DNA from: Microthrixaceae bacterium
GTDB lineage: Bacteria > Actinomycetota > Acidimicrobiia > Acidimicrobiales > Microtrichaceae
DNA: 64,000 nucleotides
Direction: 5' to 3'
Assembly (NCBI GenBank): GCA_019694615.1
Contig: JAIBBP010000178.1
Coordinates: forward strand, 1 to 64,000
Shown here: positions 58,412 through 64,000 of the stretch, piece after piece
Position numbering within the stretch: position 1 is the stretch's first letter
Layout of the letters: each line of letters begins with the position of its first letter
Made by a program: the position numbers and the translations under genes
The notes under the pieces: model-generated
Seen by the model: the letters and a program-made list of their open reading frames with translations, nothing else
The model's database searches: none
Told to the model about the DNA's origin: nothing

Positions 58412-58428
58412 GTCATGATGGTCATGAC
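58412..58428. promoter_or_regulatory. Candidate operator between DUF6351 and P-loop genes
   Basis: GTCATGA-TGG-TCATGAC is a perfect 7-bp inverted repeat with a 3-nt spacer, and also a 9-bp tandem repeat (GGTCATGAT, GGTCATGAC). It lies in a 273-nt divergent gap with nothing else recognisable. No regulator gene is adjacent. Confidence 0.35.
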
Positions 58429-58556
58429 GCACGTGCTCGTTTCGAGTGGCACCTGCACTTCCCCTCCCACGCGTCCGCCGCGCTCGGATGGCCCCGCCCC
58501 GCAATCGACCTCGGCGCCTTGGGCCTCCCTCACCGTCAATCCAGTTCGGAGCGCGC

Positions 58557-59135
58557 ATGATGGATCGAATCGAGTTCGTCGGTGTCAGGGGAGGGCACGG
58601 TGCGACCACCGTGGCCCTGGTGGCGGCTGCGACGCTGGCTACCCGAGGCCCGTCAACGATTTCGGCGATGGACCCCGTCGCCCTCGCGGCCGTGGCCGGT
58701 GCTTCGTCTGGTGATCTACCGACGCATCTGACCGAAGGTCTCATTCTCGTCGCCGATCAGTCGGGCGCCGGAGTTGTCGACGCCGGAACGCTCCGACCAT
58801 GCCTCGACGGCAGTGGCCCGGTCGAGACCGGAGAACCCGACGTGGCGGACGAGACCGGCCTGCTTCGTGTCGCCGTGCTACGTGGGCCCGACTATCTCGG
58901 TGTGCGGACTTTGGCGGGCGTCGAAGGTCGCGCGGTGGACGGGGTGGTGGTGGTTGCCGAGCCGGGGAGGGCGCTCGATTCTCATGACGTCGAGCACGTG
59001 TGCGGCCTTCCCGTGGTCGCTGTCGTGGACCACACCCCGAACGTCGCTCGCGCGGTGGACGCCGGTCTGCTGGTGCAGCGCTGCCAGCGCCTCCGCGAGT
59101 TCGATCGGCTTCGCTCCTGGCTCGCCGATCGCTGA
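58557..59135 (+). CDS. Degenerate P-loop (MinD/CpaE-like) protein
   Basis: This encodes about 192 residues. The N terminus FVGVRGGHGATTVALVAAATLA has the position and shape of a deviant Walker A box of the ParA/MinD/CpaE class, but the signature lysines are replaced (GGHGATT instead of GGVGKTT). Later segments such as VDGVVVVAEPGRAL and VVAVVDHTPNVARAVDAG look like P-loop strands. Nucleotide binding may be weak or lost. A GGAG lies 5 nt before the double ATG at 58557/58560. No pilus or partition genes are nearby. The function is unknown. Confidence 0.6.
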   Translation: MMDRIEFVGVRGGHGATTVALVAAATLATRGPSTISAMDPVALAAVAGASSGDLPTHLTEGLILVADQSGAGVVDAGTLRPCLDGSGPVETGEPDVADETGLLRVAVLRGPDYLGVRTLAGVEGRAVDGVVVVAEPGRALDSHDVEHVCGLPVVAVVDHTPNVARAVDAGLLVQRCQRLREFDRLRSWLADR

Positions 59136-59182
59136 GCACACCGATTCAGGACCCCGGCGCCCCGTCCCGATGTCGGCTGCGA

Positions 59183-59680
59183 TCAGTGGCGGCGGACTCC
59201 GCCGTACTTCATGCGTGTGTCGCTCATCGATGCCGGGCGGGCCTCATCGTCGGTGATGCCGGCCGCAACGATCTCGCCGACGAACAGGGTGTGGCTGCCG
59301 AGGTCGAGTGTGTGTCGCACCTCGCAGTCCATCCACGCGATTGCTTCGTCGAAGATCGGCGCGCCGGTGGTCTCGGTGCGGACCGGACGGCCGTTGAGGG
59401 CACCGTCCTCGTTGGTGGCGGGTTTGGAGAACTTGACGAACACCTTGGTGTTCTCGGCATCCCAGAGGTTGATCGAGAAGCACCCGCCGTCGCGGATGAG
59501 CCCGACCGTCACCGAGTCGTTGTCGATTCCGACGCCGACGAGGACCGGTTCCTGCGCGAGCTGGGTGATCCAGCTGGTCGTCATGGCGTTGCGTCGCCCC
59601 TCGGCCGCCGACCCGACGAGCGCCAGCGCGTTCGGGATCTTCCAGGTGACCTTGTTGAGAAGCTCGTCGTCGAGTGTCAT
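59183..59680 (-). CDS. Flavin reductase-like domain protein
   Basis: This 165-residue FMN-binding split-barrel protein has NKVTWKIPNALALVGSAAEG and the family block RNAMTTSWITQLAQEPVLVGVG. GGCFSINLWDAENTKVFVKFSK, DCEVRHTLDLGSHTLFVGEI and a C-terminal RMKYGGVRR follow. Members reduce flavins with NAD(P)H for partner monooxygenases or act as flavoredoxins. No monooxygenase is adjacent. The start at 59680 fits the domain; a GTG at 59698 is possible. Confidence 0.87.
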   Translation of the reverse strand: MTLDDELLNKVTWKIPNALALVGSAAEGRRNAMTTSWITQLAQEPVLVGVGIDNDSVTVGLIRDGGCFSINLWDAENTKVFVKFSKPATNEDGALNGRPVRTETTGAPIFDEAIAWMDCEVRHTLDLGSHTLFVGEIVAAGITDDEARPASMSDTRMKYGGVRRH

Positions 59681-59843
59681 GGTCACAGCCTGGCGCACCG
59701 ATGCGGCCGGTGTGTGTCGGGGTGGTCCGGAACCGCGAGGGGAATCGCCGACGGTCGGGCATTGGGGGGAGGTACGTTCTCGAGTCCGCGCGCGCCGGCG
59801 GCAGCGGAGGGAAATTGCTGACCGAGCGCGGCTGCCGGTGACG

Positions 59844-59912
59844 GTCGCGCTACGACTCGTGCTCTACGCGCTGGACCCGATGAACGTCGTTGCCCAGGTG
59901 TGCAGCCCGGGG
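59844..59912 (+). pseudogene. Remnant of a secreted lipase C terminus
   Basis: Reading 59844 onward gives VALRLVLYALDPMNVVAQV, then CSPG, closely matching the C terminus of the intact lipase at 62767-63723 (IALRLVLNALDPSTAVTPV, then CSPV). The DNA is also similar. No start codon or catalytic part precedes it, so this is a fragment of a duplicated lipase gene. The rest of the 307-nt gap 59681-59987 shows no gene. Confidence 0.6.
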
Positions 59913-59987
59913 CGAGCATGGGGAGTGGAAGGTCGGCGAACTCCTCGGGGTCAACCACGCCTACAACGTACGACTCCGTCGGCCCGC

Positions 59988-61127
59988 CTAATTGGCGCAG
60001 AAGCCGTCGGCCGACGGGTCGCGGACGTCGTTGCGCAGGTTCAACCACCGCGACAGGAACGTCGTCCACTGGTAGTCGGTCGCCGACTTGTTCGCGTTGT
60101 ACAGCGTGTTGGCGTGAAGGTTTGTGGAGCAGTACGAAGTGAGCTCGGCGACCAAAGACTGGGCACGAGCGTCCTGCACAGTGCGGGCTGCGCAGGAGTA
60201 GTCGAGCGCCTGGTCGAATCGGGAGGCGATGCCACTTGTCGGTACATCGCCGGCGCCGATCTCCGGTGTCGAGCCGTCGACGTATGCCGGGGAGAGACAG
60301 CCACTGGCGGCGAGAACGGCCTGGGGCTTGGAGTTGGTGGACGTCGGGGTGTCGCCGGTGAAGTAGGAAACGGTACCGACGTCATCGGAACGATAGGCGG
60401 TGCCCATCGCCGTGACCGCCCCCGCCGAGAAGCCGGCGACGGCGATACGGTCGGGGTCGATTCCGTAGGTCGCGGCGTTCGCCCGCAGATAGCGGACCGC
60501 TGCCAGAGCATCGCGGGTCGCCGCTTGCACGTTGTTCTTGCACGTCTCGAAGTGCGCGAGCCACGTCGGGTCGTTGGGGTTCTCGTTGTCCTGCACCCAC
60601 TGGCAGAGCGCCGGCGACGAGTTCCCGCTCGGCACGAGCGTGGTGTTCATCCGATACTCCAGCGAGAAGCCGACGTAGCCGCGTTTGGCGTAGTCCGCTC
60701 CGACGCCGACGGCGAGCCCGTGCATGGCATCGGCGCCGAAGGCAAACCCGCCCCCGTGTATCCAGATGACGGCAGGCCGGTCGGTGCGACCGTCGTTGGG
60801 GTCGGCCATCCACATGCGCAACCGCTGGTTGCCGTCGTTGTCGAGCGGCGGCCGGGGGTCGGGGATTTCCTTGTTCGTTCCGGCGTACAGGGTGCCGCCG
60901 TAGTGGGGATCGATGTTGGGCGCTGCGCCCCAGTAGATCGGGTCGTTGTCGGGGGTCACCACCGGTGTGATCTCGGGCATCTGGTCGATGTAGAGCCCTG
61001 TCGGGCCGGAACCTCCGCCGCCACCGGAGCCCGGAGCACACCCAGCAAAGAGCGGGAGTGTCGCCGCGCAGGCTGCGAGCACCGCTGACCGTAGCTTCGG
61101 CGATCGCATGTTGAGCGAGCGTGTCAT
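59988..61127 (-). CDS. Lipoprotein carboxylesterase (alpha/beta hydrolase)
   Basis: This encodes about 379 residues. The signal ends in the lipobox LFAGC, followed by a Gly-rich spacer. The hydrolase core has the oxyanion motif VIWIHGGGFAFG and the nucleophile elbow VAGFSAGAVTAMG, as in the type B carboxylesterase/hormone-sensitive lipase group. Several Cys residues (YSCAA, SYCS, DGFCAN) may form disulfides outside the cell. The ATG at 61127 has GGGGG about 9 nt upstream. It probably degrades extracellular esters. The region around it carries other lipase genes and fragments. Confidence 0.85.
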   Translation of the reverse strand: MTRSLNMRSPKLRSAVLAACAATLPLFAGCAPGSGGGGGSGPTGLYIDQMPEITPVVTPDNDPIYWGAAPNIDPHYGGTLYAGTNKEIPDPRPPLDNDGNQRLRMWMADPNDGRTDRPAVIWIHGGGFAFGADAMHGLAVGVGADYAKRGYVGFSLEYRMNTTLVPSGNSSPALCQWVQDNENPNDPTWLAHFETCKNNVQAATRDALAAVRYLRANAATYGIDPDRIAVAGFSAGAVTAMGTAYRSDDVGTVSYFTGDTPTSTNSKPQAVLAASGCLSPAYVDGSTPEIGAGDVPTSGIASRFDQALDYSCAARTVQDARAQSLVAELTSYCSTNLHANTLYNANKSATDYQWTTFLSRWLNLRNDVRDPSADGFCAN

Positions 61128-61286
61128 GTTCGTTGACCCCCTGTCCTGCGCAGCACGGTGCTCCGACCGGCACATTTAACCGGTTGGTGGTGCGCAGTCG
61201 ATGAGGAAAATGTGATGAAACCATGTGCACGGGCGTGCCGCCCGACGTCGAACCGGCTCGATCCCCGGCGGGTCTGGCCCCAGTCC

Positions 61287-61400
61287 TACGGCTACCGACA
61301 GCTCGGCCGGGGGACCGTTGGGCTCATCCATGGTTGGCCGTTGTCGAGTGCGTTGTGGGCGGCTCAGGTACCTGCGGTCACCCAGCTCATGGGGGGATGA
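61287..61400 (+). pseudogene. N-terminal remnant of an alpha/beta hydrolase
   Basis: The translated stretch YGYRQLGRGTVGLIHGWPLS with SALWAAQVPAVTQL resembles the N-terminal oxyanion region of chloroperoxidase-like alpha/beta hydrolases (HGWPLSxxxW then QVPAL). It stops at a TGA at 61398-61400, before any nucleophile elbow. There is no further hydrolase sequence downstream. It accounts for part of the 340-nt gap between the esterase and the next gene. Confidence 0.5.
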
Positions 61401-61467
61401 CCCGCAATGTCGCGGACCACCCGTTCGGGGCGTCTGATCGCTCCGGCCGACGGGCAGAGGTTCGATT

Positions 61468-62266
61468 GTGTCCTTCAGTTCACCCTCGATTCCGGTGCCG
61501 CGTGGGCGGCTTAGCGCCGCTCTTGTCGCTTATCTCAGCGGCCGGTGGCAGATCCTGTCGGTCGCGCCCGTTGTTTCGCGTGACGGCGGGACGAGCGCAT
61601 TGGACGACGAGGACCTTCAACTAGCGCTCTACTGCTGCTACGAGCTGCACTATCGCGGGTTCGACGGAGCGGTCGACGCCGAGTGGGACGACCAGGTGTT
61701 GCGTTTCCGGGCGGCGCTGGAGCGTGAGTTCGAAGCAGCCCTCCGGGACGCCGTGGTTGAGCGCCACCGATGTGGGGTCGACGATCCGGCATCGGAGTTG
61801 TCGTTGATTGTCGAGGACGGCGACGGAGCGCCGTCACCTTCCCGGTTCATCGCCGAGCGCGGATCGCTCGGCGACCTTCGCGAGTTCGCGATCCACCGGT
61901 CGCTGTACCAGCTGAAGGAGGCCGACGGGCACACGTGGGCAATTCCCCGGTATTCGGGCCGCTCGCGCTCGGCTCTGATCGAGACCCAGATGGACGAGTA
62001 CGGCAACGGTGTGCCGGGCCAGGCTCATGCGGAACTGTTCGCGGACACCATGGACGAGCTCGACCTGTGTACGACGTACGGGGCCTACGTCGACCTCGTT
62101 GGCGCGCCAACGTTGTCCACGGTGAACCTGCTGACCTGGTTCGAATTGCATCGACGCCTGTTGCCCGCGCTGCTCGGTCACCTCGCGGTGTTCGAGATGA
62201 CCTCGGTGGTGCCGATGGGCCGGTACGCCTCGGCGTGCGATCGTCTCAGGCTGTCGGCGCGGGCGC
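61468..62266 (+). pseudogene. Iron-containing redox enzyme family (haem-oxygenase-like) gene, 3' truncated
   Basis: Starting with GTG, about 266 residues match the haem-oxygenase-like diiron family: DEDLQLALYCCYELHYRGFD, then ELSLIVEDGDG, REFAIHRSLYQLKEADGHTW with its ExxxH-type ligands, AELFADTMDELDL, and MTSVVPMGRYASACDRL. The family normally continues with a FYDxHVxADxxHE segment that carries the remaining iron ligands. Here homology stops near 62266 and the frame runs into the antisense of an SDR gene, ending at 62499 with Arg-rich nonsense. The gene is probably inactive. Confidence 0.65.
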
Positions 62267-62599
62267 GACGTCGATCACGCGGCGGAACTCATCCGGTGGG
62301 ATATCGCCGAACCGCCCGTACTCCGCGATTCCGGCGACGTGCGCCCACGTGTCGATGCCGCCGAACTGGTCGACGGCGTGATCGGCGACACTTCTCACCG
62401 ATGCGTCGTCTGCGGCCTCGGCGACGATCGTCTCCACCGGCCGAGCAGCCTCGGCGGCGAGTGAGGCCAGCGCCTCGGTGTCACGACCGGCGGCCATGAC
62501 CCGTGCCCCCCGCGCGGCAGCGGCGAGGGCAGTCGCTCTCCCGATGCCGGAGCTGGCACCGAAGACGACGATGTTCTGTTGGGCGAGCGGTCGATGCAT
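62267..62599 (-). pseudogene. Short-chain dehydrogenase gene, truncated after about 111 codons
   Basis: From the ATG at 62599 the sequence is a good SDR N terminus: QNIVVFGASSGIGRATALAA, AGRDTEALASLAAEAA, WAHVAGIAEYG and DEFRRVIDV. It should continue with an N-x-x-G stretch and a YxxxK active site. Instead homology ends at 62267, and the frame stops at 62246-62248 after six unrelated residues. The breakpoint coincides with the end of the convergent haem-oxygenase-like gene, indicating a deletion that joined both. Confidence 0.65.
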
Positions 62600-62689
62600 C
62601 TGGTCCTGCCTCCGTTCGACAAGCGGTGGGTCGAGTGCCCGCGTACCCGGACTGCACGATTTCGAGAACCGCCGACTTGCGCGCCGTAT

Positions 62690-62713
62690 CACTGACTAAG
62701 TGGTCACTCAGTG
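62690..62713. promoter_or_regulatory. Palindromic operator upstream of the lipase
   Basis: ACTAAGTG-GT-CACTCAGT (62695-62712) is an 8-bp inverted repeat with one mismatch, nested within CACTG...CAGTG (62690-62694, 62709-62713). The layout resembles TetR-family operators. It lies in the gap between the truncated SDR and the lipase gene, 53 nt before the lipase start. Confidence 0.45.
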
Positions 62714-62766
62714 GATAGTGTGGTGAATGACCGGCGGCATCGCCGGCACGTTCCGGGGGGATCGGT

Positions 62767-63723
62767 ATGCGCCGTCAAGGCATGGTGTGCGTGGTGTTCG
62801 CGGTGGTCGTCGCGCTCGTGGGCTGCTCGTCGCCCTCGGGTGGCGGAGGCGGGGGCGGGCCGTTGCCCGTCAACTACAACATCACGGCTGCCGCGCCGTA
62901 CCTCCTGCAGCCCAACACCCCGCCGGCGGGCGCGAACGGGAGCTGCAGGCCGACAGCGGCGCATCCGCGGCCGGTGATCCTCGTGCATGGAACGGTCGCG
63001 ACGATGGGCGAGAACTGGGCCGTGTTGTCGCCGCTGCTCAAGAACAACGGGTACTGCGTCTTCGCGTTCAACTACGGCGGAACGTGGTTGTCGACGTTGA
63101 CGTTCGGCAACGTGCAGGGCCTCGACGGATCGATCAGCGCGGCGAACGAGTTGCGGGCGTTCGTCGACCACGTGCTCTGGGCCACAGGGGCCACCAAAGT
63201 CGACATCGTCGGTCACTCCCAGGGCGGAATGCTGCCGAACTACTACGTGAAGTTCCTCGGCGGCGCATCCAAGGTGCACTCCATCGTCGGGCTTGCTCCC
63301 GTCAACCATGGCACCACCCTCAGCGGTCTGGTCACCCTCGGCCAGGATGTCAGCCGGGTGTTCCCGCCGTTGATGCCGTTCATCAACCTGTTCCTCGGGC
63401 TCGGCGTACCGGCGTTCGTCGATCTTCAGGTCGGCTCCGCGTTCATGAACCAGCTCGCATCGCTGCCCGACACGGTGCCTGGCATCAACTACACGGTGAT
63501 CGCCACCCAGTACGACCAGGTCGTCACGCCGTACCAGTCGTCGTTCCTCACCGGCCCGAACGTCGACAACATCACGCTCCAGTCGGTGTGCAACCTCGAC
63601 TACGCGGAGCACGTGGCGATCGTGTTCGACCACATCGCCCTTCGGCTCGTGCTCAACGCGCTCGACCCCTCCACTGCTGTCACTCCCGTATGCAGTCCGG
63701 TGTACGCCTTCATCGGCGGCTGA
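62767..63723 (+). CDS. Secreted lipoprotein lipase (alpha/beta hydrolase, lipase class 2-like)
   Basis: This encodes 318 residues. The signal ends in LVGC, followed by a Gly-rich spacer. The hydrolase core has RPVILVHGTVATMGENW (oxyanion region), VDIVGHSQGGMLPNYYVKFL (nucleophile Ser) and LAPVNHGTTLSG, as in lipase class 2/EstA-type enzymes. A catalytic His is likely in DYAEHVAIVFDHIALR, and Cys pairs may form disulfides. GGGGGG lies about 6 nt before the ATG at 62767. A remnant of a related gene lies at 59844. It is probably controlled through the palindrome upstream. Confidence 0.88.
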   Translation: MRRQGMVCVVFAVVVALVGCSSPSGGGGGGGPLPVNYNITAAAPYLLQPNTPPAGANGSCRPTAAHPRPVILVHGTVATMGENWAVLSPLLKNNGYCVFAFNYGGTWLSTLTFGNVQGLDGSISAANELRAFVDHVLWATGATKVDIVGHSQGGMLPNYYVKFLGGASKVHSIVGLAPVNHGTTLSGLVTLGQDVSRVFPPLMPFINLFLGLGVPAFVDLQVGSAFMNQLASLPDTVPGINYTVIATQYDQVVTPYQSSFLTGPNVDNITLQSVCNLDYAEHVAIVFDHIALRLVLNALDPSTAVTPVCSPVYAFIGG

Positions 63724-63748
63724 TCGCCTCCGTCAGGCGACGCCGGGC

Positions 63749-64000
63749 TCAGGGGGACGCAGTCGGGATTCCTTCGAGGATCGTCGTCGCGAGCGTGTGT
63801 GCGAGCTGTCGTTCGCCCAGCGGCCCCCCGACCGACTCGACGGCGCGTATCCCCGCGAGGGAAGCCACGACCGCCCGGATGCGGTCGTCGAAACCGTCGA
63901 CCGTCGACAACTCGTCTGGGGCCCAGGCCCCAACCCGTTTCGCGACGGTGTCCAAGTAGCCGTCGAGCGTCGTCGACAGCCTGGCCGCCAGCTCGCGGTC
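63749..64000 (-). CDS. C-terminal part of an unidentified protein (possible TetR-family regulator)
   Basis: The frame is open to the right edge of the window and ends at 63749. The visible 83 residues (RELAARLSTTLDGYLDTVAK, then RVGAWAPDELSTVDGFDDRI and a final helix LAHTLATTILEGIP) look all-helical. A TetR ligand-binding C terminus would fit, and a TetR-like operator lies 1 kb away, but no diagnostic motif is present. The start lies outside the window. Confidence 0.4.
   Translation of the reverse strand, partial: DRELAARLSTTLDGYLDTVAKRVGAWAPDELSTVDGFDDRIRAVVASLAGIRAVESVGGPLGERQLAHTLATTILEGIPTASP

Overview
The window is GC-rich, densely coded DNA from an actinobacterium, most likely of the class Acidimicrobiia. 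The evidence is the F420 genes fbiA/fbiB, a mycothiol-dependent formaldehyde pathway, a DUF3499 protein, a HemD-winged-helix NnaR regulator, and gene neighbourhoods shared with Mycobacterium (fbiA-fbiB near manB/manC; phosphomannomutase, SIS protein and sahH; comF-hpf-secA; prfB-ftsE-ftsX). The class-level placement is inference from gene content. Many genes have a TAnnnT -10 element only 6-10 nt before the start codon, as expected for leaderless mRNAs.

Region 1 (1-21.2 kb) is mainly cell-envelope sugar metabolism. It begins with the tail of a sugar nucleotidyltransferase, an NAD-dependent epimerase and a PH-domain membrane protein. Opposite to these runs a probable operon rmd-gmd-fbiA-fbiB (GDP-D-rhamnose plus coenzyme F420). 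Next come a giant GT2/membrane glycosyltransferase, a DUF5719 protein, a membrane-anchored thioredoxin and, on the minus strand, ftsH. DUF3499, a CPBP protease and a zinc-ribbon protein precede a 961-residue PTPS-related membrane protein, a GtrA-GT2 fusion, phosphomannomutase, Trm112 and a SIS isomerase-like protein.

Region 2 (21.2-32.2 kb) is housekeeping: sahH, an Ig-like lipoprotein, an SDR, comF, hpf, secA, prfB, ftsE and ftsX. Region 3 (32.2-44.9 kb) is mixed: azlCD, a crotonase, a redoxin, DUF2207, the mycothiol formaldehyde pair mscR plus a metallo-beta-lactamase-fold hydrolase, nhaA, a class V aminotransferase, a CocE-type hydrolase, a second Ig-like lipoprotein paralogous to the first, and a holin-4-type membrane protein.

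Region 4 (44.9-54.7 kb) is a complete nitrate/nitrite assimilation cluster: nirB-nirD, nnaR, and a translationally coupled narK-[FeS/NrfD fusion]-narB operon. Each of its three promoters carries a GlnR-like box of three pentamers spaced 11 bp apart, lying 22-23 nt before the start codon. Region 5 (54.7-64 kb) is accessory: an epimerase, an AbrB/PIN toxin-antitoxin pair, a secreted DUF6351 protein, a degenerate P-loop protein, a flavin reductase, secreted lipases/esterases, and gene debris including a deletion scar that joins two truncated genes.

The most unusual structural signal is a set of six very long inverted repeats between genes. Five share GTTCTGT/ACAGAAC at or near the arm ends. Two share an identical 58-bp palindrome, two show compensatory base changes, and one lies exactly between two divergent promoters, so simple transcription termination cannot explain all of them.
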